Source: Polaribacter glomeratus (GTDB lineage: Bacteria; Bacteroidota; Bacteroidia; Flavobacteriales; Flavobacteriaceae). Taken from it: a stretch of 58,076 nt of DNA. Within the stretch, counting starts at the first letter, position 1. Each line of letters starts with the position of its first letter. The stretch spans positions 1,119,794-1,177,869 of the forward strand of contig NZ_MSCM01000001.1 of NCBI RefSeq assembly GCF_002954665.1, in the 5' to 3' direction. The notes beneath the pieces were generated by a model. It ran no database searches. It saw nothing but the letters and a program-made list of their open reading frames with translations, and had not been told where the DNA came from. A program made the position numbers and the translations under genes. Below are positions 1 to 7,135 of the stretch, in pieces.

Positions 1-1162
1 AATGCCAAGATTAACAACAATTCAAAGAGATTCAATTGCATTGCCTGCAAATGGTTTAATGATTTTTAATAGTACCACAAATGATAGTGAACTAAATGTA
101 GGTACGCCAAGTGTAGCCAATTGGATAGGAACTAAAAAGCCAGCGTTTCCTATGATTTATAGTGATAGTGGCATTAGTGAACTTATTACATCGGGCGCTG
201 CTAGTTTAGCTGCATCAGACTTAACTGTATCCCCTTCTAAAGGATCTTTCCTTGCTTCATTTAATGCTCAAATGTCTGGTGCAACCTACACAACAAGTTC
301 ATTTGATTCTAGTATAGGGGTTACACATCTTAAAAACCTATATAATGAATTAACTGCTTATGCTGGGGGACAACCACACGGCTTAACTTTTGGTAGTGGA
401 GAAACGTTAGCACCAGGTGTTTATGATGTTGCCGGAGGTCCATCAATTGCTGGTATACTCACATTGGCAGGTGGCACAGCTACCGCAAATCCTATTTTTA
501 TAATAAGAGCTACTGGTGCATTTACTACATCGGTGGGTACAAAGGTACTATTAACAGGTAATGCCAAACCAGAAAATATATATTGGGTTTGCGGTGCTGC
601 CATGTCTACAGCAGCCAATACTATAATGAAAGGAACTATGTTAGGTGGTGGTGCGGGCGCGGGCGCAGTATCATTAGGTGCTGATTCTGAGCTTGAAGGT
701 AGACTCTTTACAAGGTTAGGGGCAATAACCCTAGGAGCTAATGTTCTTATTAATTCGCCAATAGAGAACAATCCTGTTAATTTAGGAACCCTAGCTACAT
801 TTGCAATGTGGAGTTCTAGTGGCGGTGTTTCTGATGTAGCAACTGCCACAACAAATGGAGATGCTGGTACGGCAGCGGGCGTTTTATCAATGACTGGTAT
901 GCATACAGGAACAGCCTATCCGGCAGGTACACAAGGTGGTACAGTTAGTAATATTAGCACTACTACGTATAGCATCTTTGTAAATGGTATAGAAATTGAA
1001 AATTCTCGCAGAACCGTTAAACTAGAAAAAAGCTTAATATCCTTACAAACAATGGTAACGGTAGCTACAGATAATACTCCTGTAGAAGTTCGTTGGAGCG
1101 TTGATAAAGGGAGCGCAACGCTTACCAATAGATTCTTTTCGTTGGTACGTGCAGAACATTAA
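1..1162 (+). CDS. Ice-binding-like (DUF3494) surface protein, 5' end cut by window edge
   Basis: The reading frame is open at the left edge, so the methionine at base 2 is probably internal. It lies in a stretch (LMPRLTT-type, then QRDSI and NGLMIFN) that recurs inside Bacteroidota surface proteins; the variable protein at 5717-7135 carries the same kind of stretch (GGLLMPRMT) at about residue 43. The remaining 386 residues contain a DUF3494 ice-binding beta-solenoid at about residues 85-250. Visible hallmarks are TLAPGVYDV, a GxLTLxGG turn, the IYWVCG strand and a GRLFTRxGAITL strand near the end of the solenoid. About 130 further residues follow, ending in RAEH, with no recognisable T9SS sorting domain. 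DUF3494 proteins bind ice crystals outside the cell and are typical of sea-ice flavobacteria. The family call rests on sequence pattern; ice binding itself is inferred. A terminator shared with the convergent gene follows. Confidence 0.8.
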   Translation, partial: MPRLTTIQRDSIALPANGLMIFNSTTNDSELNVGTPSVANWIGTKKPAFPMIYSDSGISELITSGAASLAASDLTVSPSKGSFLASFNAQMSGATYTTSSFDSSIGVTHLKNLYNELTAYAGGQPHGLTFGSGETLAPGVYDVAGGPSIAGILTLAGGTATANPIFIIRATGAFTTSVGTKVLLTGNAKPENIYWVCGAAMSTAANTIMKGTMLGGGAGAGAVSLGADSELEGRLFTRLGAITLGANVLINSPIENNPVNLGTLATFAMWSSSGGVSDVATATTNGDAGTAAGVLSMTGMHTGTAYPAGTQGGTVSNISTTTYSIFVNGIEIENSRRTVKLEKSLISLQTMVTVATDNTPVEVRWSVDKGSATLTNRFFSLVRAEH

Positions 1163-1530
1163 TTTAATGCAATTAATCTTATAGATTTTAGAATGTTATA
1201 CCTAGAGTTTTTTAGCCTAGTAGCCTTATGTATCTAATAAGTAACAGCGGTACAAATTATTATAATTCGTTTTTTAAAAAAGCCTTTTACTTACTGTTGT
1301 ATCCATAGCTTCTAAAATATTTTTAAAACCGAAATGTTGTAAATACACGCTTTGCAGAACAACCTGAAGGCGTGTGTAAAAGGCCATAAAACTAAATTGT
1401 AAACCTCTTAAAAGTTCTTAAAAATAGGTACACTTTTTTTAGACTGATACAACATGTTTAGTACTTGTTAAAAACGAGCACTCTCAAAGTACAAGTGCCT
1501 ACCTGTACCTGCAAGCAATATATAAAAGCA
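1163..1530. other. Intergenic region, no gene seen
   Basis: About 370 bp of AT-rich DNA between the ice-binding protein gene and the shared terminator at 1531-1560. I see no convincing reading frame, repeat copy or RNA gene. Confidence 0.5.
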
Positions 1531-1560
1531 AAAAACCACCGCATAATAGCGGTGGTTTTT
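1531..1560. terminator. Bidirectional hairpin terminator
   Basis: Inverted repeat AAAAACCACCGC / GCGGTGGTTTTT with a 6-nt loop. The A-run on one side and T-run on the other make it functional for both converging transcripts: the ice-binding gene on plus and the DGR/thioredoxin genes on minus. Confidence 0.85.
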
Positions 1561-1607
1561 TAAATTTACCTTTAAAAGAAAATAGAATATACAACGTATA
1601 ACCTAGC

Positions 1608-2981
1608 CTACTCTTTTAGAGCAGCACTCCAAGCCAATAACTCTTTCATGCCATTCATTTTATGTATAATTATGCCTTCATTATTTACTACAAATAAGGT
1701 TGGGGTGCCTATAACTGCATAATTTTTAAAATTAATGCCATGAAACCCTTGTAAGTCGCAATATTTTTTAGCCCATGGGTGCTGTGTTGCGGTAGTTTTA
1801 AATTCTTGCGCATCGGTATCTGAAGCCATAGAGATAATTTCGATGCCTTTGGTGGTAAGGTTTTTGTAATTGTCTTGAAGGCCTGCCATTAGTTCTTTAC
1901 ATGGACCACAACCAGATTGGTAAAAAACCAAAACACTATACTTATTGTTTAATTGTGCTAAATCGATAACTTTAGGTTGTTGTTGCTGCGCAACTGTTGC
2001 CGCTTCTTCGCCTACTAAGTGTACTACTAAAGAAGGTGCTTTACCCGTTAAATCTTTTTGATATACGCTTAAAACCCCGTTGTAGTTTTCTAATTTCTTA
2101 GCATTTTTAATTGCTGGGGTTAGTGCTGTAATAATACTATCTTTACCTACTTTTGTAAGCTCTTTAGTTAGTTGCTCCACAAATTCTGTGTACACCTTAT
2201 CCGAAGAAATTCTATTTAAAATTGTTTTTGCATCCGCAGTAAACTGGGCATCGTTTTTAAGCACATTCGTTTGTAATTGTACCCAAGTATTTATAACGGC
2301 TCCCCAAAAATTAGAAGTATATAGCACCTTATACTCTAAGTTGTTTACAATAATAGCATTGATGTTTTTAGCTTTTAAAACTTCATCTTGACTAATAATA
2401 GTACCCAGACCTTTTGTAAGATTTATAATTTCTATAAAACGGGCTGCATATAAATTGGTGTTTTTTAGTTTCTTTACGTAGGTAGCGTATTCTTTTAAAA
2501 TACGGTTGTATTCTTTGTTAAAACTACCATACAACGGCGTGTTTTTATCATACGCTCTGGTAGCCGCCAACATGGCGTCATGCTTGGCAAAAATGGCTTG
2601 TTGCTCTTTCTGGGCACTTTTTTCGAAAATATTTTCTTTGGTGTTTTTATAAATAATGCCCTGGGTTGTTGGCACAGCTTGTAAACAAGTTACAGAAAAA
2701 TCTTCATTATTAATAACCAACTCTAAACCACCACCCGTTTTACTATTGGTAAGATACCACATGGCCATGCCTTTATAGCCTTTGTATTTTTCTAATATTT
2801 GAAGTTGCACTTTACCGTCTTTTGGTATGGTATCTTCTTGTAAAACAACGTGCTTATTGCCTTGCACAATTTTAAACTCATAAGTTTGACCTGCAAAATA
2901 AGGGAATTCTAAAGTAATGGTTTGGGCAGTTGCCCCAATACTAGTTATAAATAACGATATTAAAAAAAGATGTTTCAGCAT
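1608..2981 (-). CDS. Periplasmic TlpA-like thiol:disulfide protein
   Basis: A 457-residue exported protein. Residues 1-19 form a Sec signal peptide ending in ATAQ. A poorly conserved N-terminal region (about 20-310) resembles the extra domain found before many Bacteroidota TlpA-like thioredoxins. The C-terminal thioredoxin fold (about 315-457) has the redox motif CGPC at residues 358-361 and the cis-proline segment IGTPTLFV. The family reduces or reshuffles disulfides in periplasmic proteins. The start codon lies 1 bp after the stop of the DGR reverse transcriptase, so it is probably translated from the same transcript; whether it serves the retroelement is unknown. The gene ends about 50 bp before the bidirectional terminator at 1531-1560. 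Confidence 0.85.
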   Translation of the reverse strand: MLKHLFLISLFITSIGATAQTITLEFPYFAGQTYEFKIVQGNKHVVLQEDTIPKDGKVQLQILEKYKGYKGMAMWYLTNSKTGGGLELVINNEDFSVTCLQAVPTTQGIIYKNTKENIFEKSAQKEQQAIFAKHDAMLAATRAYDKNTPLYGSFNKEYNRILKEYATYVKKLKNTNLYAARFIEIINLTKGLGTIISQDEVLKAKNINAIIVNNLEYKVLYTSNFWGAVINTWVQLQTNVLKNDAQFTADAKTILNRISSDKVYTEFVEQLTKELTKVGKDSIITALTPAIKNAKKLENYNGVLSVYQKDLTGKAPSLVVHLVGEEAATVAQQQQPKVIDLAQLNNKYSVLVFYQSGCGPCKELMAGLQDNYKNLTTKGIEIISMASDTDAQEFKTTATQHPWAKKYCDLQGFHGINFKNYAVIGTPTLFVVNNEGIIIHKMNGMKELLAWSAALKE

Positions 2982-2982
2982 A

Positions 2983-4185
2983 TTATAAAGTTTTATGTAC
3001 TAAAAATGAATGTAGTTTGTAAATCATAGCACCATTGTTTAAGGCTACAACATACCCATATTTAAAAAGTAGATTGTTTCTATCTTTAAGAAGTGTGTTG
3101 TACCTAATATTATAGGTTCTGTAATGCCGCAAGATACCTAAATAAGAATTAAGAGCTGCTCTTATTTGCAGTAAATTAGAATGTGTTGGAGCCGTGTTTT
3201 GTAAAAACAGTATATAGCTATGTACACAACTTTTAAAGTTAATCTTAGCCCTGTTAGAAACATACTTTCTATGAGGTTTAAGGGTAGCTCCTAAAAAATT
3301 TACACCTTTAGAAAAATGTTGTAAAAATATTTTTTTAGGATGCAATTGCAACCCCAATTGGGTTTTTAAATAGTTTTTACATACGGTAATTATTTTTTTT
3401 AAATATAAAATAGAAGGTGCCAGTATATAAAAATCATCTACATACCTGCCATAATACTTTATATTATGTTCTTTTTTTATAAAAGTATCAAAATTATGCA
3501 AATAGATATTACTAAAAAGTTGCGAGGTTAAATTGCCAATAGCTAGGCCGCAATTTGGTTTTGCAAAAAACAAACTTTTGCTTTTAGGCAGGCCATTCCA
3601 ATCTGATCGTTTGCCTTTTATGGTACAGTTTTTAGTAGGATTACTAGCTAATATGGTATCTATTAAATAATACGACAAGTCTTTTATTGCTGGCTGTATA
3701 GTGTTTGCATTAGTAATAGTAGTTGTAAGTTGCTGCTGTAAAATAGTTTTATTGATACTCATAAAATAGCTTTGAATATCTAATTTTAAAACATAACAAT
3801 TTTCTTTATAATTTTGGCTGCACTCTTTTATACTATCGTATAATCTTGAAATGCCGTAGTGAGTACCTTTGCCTTTTCTGCAACTATAACTGTCTTCTAT
3901 AAATTGATTTTCAAAACTAGGATTGATGTAGTTGAATAACAAATGATGCACTACTCTGTCTCTAAAATGAGCTGCAAATATTTCTCTTTTAACGGGTTTA
4001 TTAACTATAAAGCAAATACTAGGGCTAATGCTGTAAACTCTATTTACAATATCATTGTGCAATTGTATAAGATTAGACTCATAGTTAATTTCAAATTCTA
4101 ATTGGTTAATGGTATTTCGTTTGTTTTTGCGCGCCTTATAATAGGCATTAAATAAATCTAGTAATAAAGTAGGTGCTGCTAACAT
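2983..4185 (-). CDS. DGR reverse transcriptase
   Basis: Reverse transcriptase of the DGR clade, 400 residues from the chosen start. Visible motifs are motif A LKLDIQSYF (catalytic Asp136), the DGR-specific IGNLTSQ at 216-222 (most bacterial RTs have QGxxxSP here), and the catalytic YVDDF at 248-252. It copies template-repeat RNA into adenine-mutated cDNA, in complex with the Avd protein. I chose the ATG at 4185 (MLAAP) because the frame upstream to 4299 adds 38 residues that look like non-coding translation, and 400 residues fits the family better. The long start at 4299 remains possible. The template repeat lies about 275 bp upstream on the same strand, as in phage BPP-1-type cassettes. The thioredoxin-like gene follows 1 bp downstream. 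Confidence 0.95.
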   Translation of the reverse strand: MLAAPTLLLDLFNAYYKARKNKRNTINQLEFEINYESNLIQLHNDIVNRVYSISPSICFIVNKPVKREIFAAHFRDRVVHHLLFNYINPSFENQFIEDSYSCRKGKGTHYGISRLYDSIKECSQNYKENCYVLKLDIQSYFMSINKTILQQQLTTTITNANTIQPAIKDLSYYLIDTILASNPTKNCTIKGKRSDWNGLPKSKSLFFAKPNCGLAIGNLTSQLFSNIYLHNFDTFIKKEHNIKYYGRYVDDFYILAPSILYLKKIITVCKNYLKTQLGLQLHPKKIFLQHFSKGVNFLGATLKPHRKYVSNRAKINFKSCVHSYILFLQNTAPTHSNLLQIRAALNSYLGILRHYRTYNIRYNTLLKDRNNLLFKYGYVVALNNGAMIYKLHSFLVHKTL

Positions 4186-4320
4186 TTTTATGTTTAATAA
4201 AATAATTAGTGTTCGTTTATAAATAGTATTAGTTTTATAAACCCTTTTAAAATAAAGGATAAAAAGATTTTTTTTAAATAACAACATGCTTTTTTTCAAA
4301 ATAATTTAATTTAGACAACG

Positions 4321-4415
4321 TAGCTAATTTTATTTTAAGTGATAGCTGTTTGTTAAATAGTTAGCCCCAAGTCTTGATTCTTGGTTCTAAAAGCAGCGCA
4401 ATCTTGCCTCTTTTA
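4321..4415 (-). repeat. Dispersed repeat family A, copy in the TR-RT spacer
   Basis: Read on the minus strand, it matches the other copies: CTTTTAGAACCAAGAATCAA, then a CTAACTATTTAACAAACAG block, then CACTTAAAATA. Further copies are at 7318-7516 and 13952-14155 (plus strand), and 9881-9990 and 18643-18750 (minus). This copy lies between the template repeat and the reverse transcriptase, so it would be part of the transcript that carries the TR. Confidence 0.7.
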
Positions 4416-4461
4416 TCTGCAAAAAATGAATAATAATAATAATATAGATTTGTGTTAAATG

Positions 4462-4646
4462 CTGAGACGCAACGCACAGAGAACCCGTTTGTACGGTTGT
4501 TGTTGTTGTTCGTGTTGGCATTGCTACTGTTAAAGTTGCCGTTGTTAGCGTTAGTGCTACCATTCTCTGTACTACTCCAATAGTTGCCGTTGTTGCCACG
4601 GTTGTTCAACGTTCCATTACTGTTGTTGCGATAGCCGGCAGCCGGC
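4462..4646 (-). repeat. DGR template repeat (TR)
   Basis: A 185-bp segment aligned without gaps to 5722-5906 (offset 1260 bp); identity stops abruptly at both ends. On the minus strand it is rich in AAC/AAT triplets (22 asparagine codons if read in the VR frame), the usual design of a template whose adenines are mutable. Differences from VR on plus-strand coordinates are at 4488, 4500, 4506, 4513, 4516, 4536, 4537, 4543, 4564, 4585, 4590, 4593, 4594, 4605, 4606, 4623, 4624 and 4626 (all A on the coding strand), plus 4619 (T to C, silent). It is expected to act as part of an RNA with its flanks, not as a gene. Confidence 0.95.
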
Positions 4647-4795
4647 CATAAAAAAGCAAGCACTTGATGACGTAACTCACAAAACGATTTTTTTAATATC
4701 GTATTTACTTGTAAGTAGCTTGCTGAATTTAACGAGCCTCTCTTATAAAGCAATTGCCTTATAAAACTCTCACTCATTCAAATCTGGATTATTAC

Positions 4796-5140
4796 TTATT
4801 CTAAACTATATTTTTGCCACGCTACTAGTTGTTTACTAATGCTTTCTACATACAAATTAGCCTGTACAAAATCATTTAATGTAAACTGTTTTAAATCGTT
4901 GGCTAAGCGCATTAAAAGCCGTACTACTTCAAGATTCTCTCTTGCATTACTAAGTAATACTTTTTTTTGAACCCTACAATTAGCTCTATAAACATTAGTT
5001 ATTAGCGCCACTAACTCCTGTTTTATTGTTTCACCTAGTGTATGCCTGTAATCTCTATCCATATTTTTACTACATCTAAACAATAGTAATAACAAATCAT
5101 AAGAGGCTTTGTAAACTGGTAAATTATCATAAGTTGCCAT
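4796..5140 (-). CDS. avd: Avd-like DGR accessory protein (four-helix bundle)
   Basis: A 114-residue, basic, almost entirely helical protein of the bAvd/S23-like four-helix-bundle family. The family pattern is visible: a first helix with YKASYDLLLLLF, then MDRDYRHTLGETIKQE (about residues 28-43), a third helix with arginine-rich NAREN...RLLMRLAND, and a final helix. In studied DGRs, Avd forms a pentameric, positively charged barrel that binds the reverse transcriptase and the template RNA and is required for mutagenic homing. It starts 14 bp before the upstream accessory gene ends, which suggests translational coupling. The TR begins about 150 bp downstream. Length and position agree with the family, so this assignment is secure. 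Confidence 0.92.
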   Translation of the reverse strand: MATYDNLPVYKASYDLLLLLFRCSKNMDRDYRHTLGETIKQELVALITNVYRANCRVQKKVLLSNARENLEVVRLLMRLANDLKQFTLNDFVQANLYVESISKQLVAWQKYSLE

Positions 5141-5594
5141 AGTTAATTCTAATTTTTAATTCATTAATAAAAAGCATTGCTTCTACAGGCGTTTTGTTTA
5201 TACAATCGAAAAAAGAAATACTTTCAATAATTTCTTGCTGTATATTCTTATTTATAGCAGTGGGTTTTGCCGCTACTGCCGCACTAGTTAAATTGTTTTT
5301 CCAAATTTCAAATTTTGATATTTCTATGGGGATTATAGTATTGAAGCTTATAAAAGCATCTTGCCGTGTAACTGCACTTATGTTTTGGTTTTCTAACAAA
5401 GCATCCACTTTAGAGAACCCTATTTGAACCACCTCCTTATTCATTTTTTTATACCTTTTTTTGGTGGGTTTATAACCCTTTAGTAGCCATACATAATAAG
5501 CACTTTGCTCATAAGCTAACCAAAAAACACCCTCTTTATATAGATTTACCCTAAAAACGGAAGAATGTTTTATTTTTTCATTAATACTAGCCAT
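5127..5594 (-). CDS. DGR-associated MutS-domain-I-like accessory protein
   Basis: A 155-residue protein. Its N-terminal half (FRVNLYKEGVFWLAYEQSAY at about residues 14-33, then WLLKGYKP and VVQIGF) resembles the mismatch-sensing N-terminal domain of MutS, where a corresponding stretch reads LFRxGDFYE-like. Small MutS-like proteins have been reported as an accessory family in some DGRs, and this gene occupies that place between the variable protein and avd. It has no signal peptide or membrane segment. The full MutS ATPase is absent, so it cannot do conventional mismatch repair. A role in tolerating or recognising mismatched TR-cDNA/VR heteroduplexes is an attractive inference. Its 3' end overlaps avd by 14 bp. 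Family assignment is from memory of the motif and is moderately sure. Confidence 0.65.
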   Translation of the reverse strand: MASINEKIKHSSVFRVNLYKEGVFWLAYEQSAYYVWLLKGYKPTKKRYKKMNKEVVQIGFSKVDALLENQNISAVTRQDAFISFNTIIPIEISKFEIWKNNLTSAAVAAKPTAINKNIQQEIIESISFFDCINKTPVEAMLFINELKIRINYGNL

Positions 5595-5614
5595 TGTTAT
5601 GTCTTTTTTTTTAA

Positions 5615-5646
5615 AAATACCACTTGCTATAAAACAAGTGGTATTT
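5615..5646 (-). terminator. Hairpin terminator after the variable protein
   Basis: Perfect 12-bp inverted repeat AAATACCACTTG / CAAGTGGTATTT with an 8-nt loop, followed on the minus strand by a short T-run. It lies about 70 bp past the variable-protein stop and just before the accessory gene. It may separate the highly expressed surface protein from the retroelement machinery. Confidence 0.7.
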
Positions 5647-5667
5647 AAAAATAGTAAAATAAAATTG

Positions 5668-5680
5668 ACCGCTTCGCGGT
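5668..5680 (-). promoter_or_regulatory. Candidate DGR hairpin downstream of VR
   Basis: Short GC-rich inverted repeat ACCGC-TTC-GCGGT in otherwise AT-rich DNA, 41 bp past the 3' end of VR. DGRs commonly carry a GC-rich hairpin or cruciform just after VR that raises homing efficiency, and in studied cases its loop contains GAA(A), as the minus strand does here. Position and composition support the call; the stem is shorter than in the BPP-1 element. Confidence 0.5.
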
Positions 5681-5716
5681 TTTGCTTAAATAGTCAAATA
5701 GACAAAATAAGACGAA

Positions 5717-7135
5717 TTATTCTGAGACGCAACGCACAGAGAACCCGGTTGTACGGTTGGTGTTGCTGTTCGGGTAGGCATTGCTACTGTTAAAGGCGCC
5801 GTAGTTAGCGTTAGTGCTACCATCCTCTGTACTACTCCAATAGTAGCCGCTGCCGCCACGGTTGGGCAACGTTCCATTGCTGCCGCTGCGATAGCCGGCA
5901 GCCGGCAAAGTAAGTTTGTTTGCCTCAGAACCAAACTGCTTTGCAGAACCAAAGTTTGTAGTGCTATTGATAAATGTACCAATATTGGTTGTCGTGTTGT
6001 TAGCAAAAACAGCAACCCATTGTGCTTTGGTGGGTACTCTAAAGCCAGCAGGGCAAGGATCGTTTGTTGTTTTAGTAGCATCAATCCAAGAACCGTTGGC
6101 AGCACCTGTACTATTCCAGCCATCAATAGCACCGCCAGATGTATAAGCAGTAGCTACATGAACTTTTTTACCCCATTGGTAGTAGTAACCATGTATACCC
6201 TGCACAGGCGTATCTGCAGCTAAAGTGGTATCTGCACCTAAATTGTGTGCCAAAAAGGTTGCAGTAGTGCTGTTACCCATGTTTACATTAACCGTAGGTA
6301 TTGATCCTACTGAATTTGAAGCTATACTTGCCAAACTTGTTCCAATGCCATTGGTAGCCGTAACCGTAAAGGTATAAGCGGTACCATTAGTTAAACCCGT
6401 AACAGTAATACTACCACTACCAGATTGACTTAATATACCCGTAAAGCCTCCTGGGCTTGAGGTTGCCGTATACGAGGTAATCGATGAACCACCATTACTT
6501 GCCGGAGCAGTAAAAGGAACTACTGCTTGCCCAGAAGAAAAAGTAACTGTTCCTATTGCTGGGGCATCTGGAACCGATACTGGTGTTACTGAATTTGAAA
6601 CTGTACTTGCCAAACTTGTTCCAATGCCATTGGTAGCACTAACCGTAAAGGTATAAGCGGTACCATTAGTTAAACCCGTAACAGTAATACTACCACTACC
6701 AGATTGACTTAATATACCCGTAAAGCCTGCTGGGCTTGAGGTTGCCGTATACGAGGTAATCGATGAACCACCATTACTTGCCGGAGCAGTAAAAGGAACT
6801 ACTGCTTGCCCAGAAGAAAAAGTAACTGTTCCTATTGCTGGGGCATCTGGAACAATACCAAAACTTCCAAGAGCAACTACACCCCAGTTAGAACCGTCAT
6901 GAACTAAAAATTTTCCTCCATCATAATCTGTAACAAATACAAGTAATCCATTTATTGGATTTGATATAGCTTGGAGTTGGGTAAGCGTCATTCTTGGCAT
7001 AAGGAGACCACCAGTGGTAGAGGTAATATCTAATGCCGCAGAAGCGTCTGGGGTACTTGTACCAATACCAACTTGGGCAAAACTTGCAAAACTTGTTGCA
7101 AGTACTGCAACTAATAATAATAATAATTTTTTCAT
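5717..7135 (-). CDS. DGR variable protein: signal peptide, two FN3 repeats, FISUMP/C-type-lectin-like domain
   Basis: A 472-residue exported target protein. Residues 1-20 are a Sec signal peptide (cleavage after ASFA, before QVGIG). Residues 22-90 hold the Bacteroidota surface-protein stretch with GGLLMPRMT and NGLLVFV. Two nearly identical 93-residue fibronectin III modules follow (about 95-187 and 188-280). The C-terminal part (about 285-472) is a FISUMP (Fibrobacter succinogenes major domain)/DUF1566-type domain with YYYQWGKK, CPAGFRVPT, YWSSTE and the final GFSVRCVSE; this family takes a C-type-lectin-like fold. The variable repeat covers the last 62 codons. Compared with the template, 14 residues have changed (13 Asn and 1 Thr), while scaffold residues such as YWSS and FSVRCVS are unchanged. 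The protein is presumably a surface or released binder whose ligand-facing loops are diversified. It has no lipobox, T9SS domain or transmembrane anchor. Confidence 0.93.
   Translation of the reverse strand: MKKLLLLLVAVLATSFASFAQVGIGTSTPDASAALDITSTTGGLLMPRMTLTQLQAISNPINGLLVFVTDYDGGKFLVHDGSNWGVVALGSFGIVPDAPAIGTVTFSSGQAVVPFTAPASNGGSSITSYTATSSPAGFTGILSQSGSGSITVTGLTNGTAYTFTVSATNGIGTSLASTVSNSVTPVSVPDAPAIGTVTFSSGQAVVPFTAPASNGGSSITSYTATSSPGGFTGILSQSGSGSITVTGLTNGTAYTFTVTATNGIGTSLASIASNSVGSIPTVNVNMGNSTTATFLAHNLGADTTLAADTPVQGIHGYYYQWGKKVHVATAYTSGGAIDGWNSTGAANGSWIDATKTTNDPCPAGFRVPTKAQWVAVFANNTTTNIGTFINSTTNFGSAKQFGSEANKLTLPAAGYRSGSNGTLPNRGGSGYYWSSTEDGSTNANYGAFNSSNAYPNSNTNRTTGFSVRCVSE
5722..5906 (-). repeat. 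DGR variable repeat (VR)
   Basis: The recipient of mutagenic homing, forming the 3' end of the variable-protein gene (codons about 411-471). Relative to the TR coding strand it carries nine A-to-G, six A-to-C and three A-to-T changes plus one silent T-to-C. The 3' end (minus-strand GTGCGTTGCGTCTCAG) is identical in both repeats and would be the initiation-of-homing segment. Confidence 0.95.
6309..6573 (-). repeat. FN3 DNA repeat, copy 2 of a 279-bp tandem pair
   Basis: Nearly identical to 6588-6852 at an offset of exactly 279 bp (93 codons). Only a few base differences are visible, for example the proline-alanine versus proline-glycine codon near 6450/6730. The pair encodes two FN3 modules and must be a recent duplication or be kept alike by recombination. 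Confidence 0.9.
6588..6852 (-). repeat. FN3 DNA repeat, copy 1 of a 279-bp tandem pair
   Basis: N-terminal module of the variable protein's FN3 pair; partner of 6309-6573. The unit starts with PDAPAIGTVTF and ends before SNSV. Unequal recombination between the copies could change the stalk length. Confidence 0.9.

Larger units (their letters stand above)
2983..7135 (-). mobile_element. Diversity-generating retroelement (DGR)
   Basis: On the minus strand, in order: variable protein (7135-5717) with the variable repeat at its 3' end, MutS-I-like accessory gene (5594-5127), avd (5140-4796), template repeat (4646-4462) and reverse transcriptase (4185-2983). TR and VR are both 185 bp with no gaps and differ at 19 positions, 18 of them at template adenines. 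In this class the RT copies TR RNA with errors at adenine, and the cDNA replaces VR. All core parts are present and open, so the element may be active. No integrase or transposase lies inside it; DGRs diversify a target and do not move by themselves. Confidence 0.95.

Noticed and set aside
4186..4299. Upstream start for the reverse transcriptase
   Set aside because: The extra 38 residues look like translated non-coding AT-rich DNA and RT family homology begins at MLAAP; not fully excluded.
4361..4777. 138-residue open frame across the template repeat as a protein gene
   Set aside because: Its middle is the TR, which is open only because it copies the VR reading frame; the flanks show no conserved domain. 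Kept as a minor finding, not a gene.
5686..6132. 148-residue minus-strand frame inside the variable protein gene
   Set aside because: It overlaps the variable protein and VR in another frame; composition shows it is a shadow.
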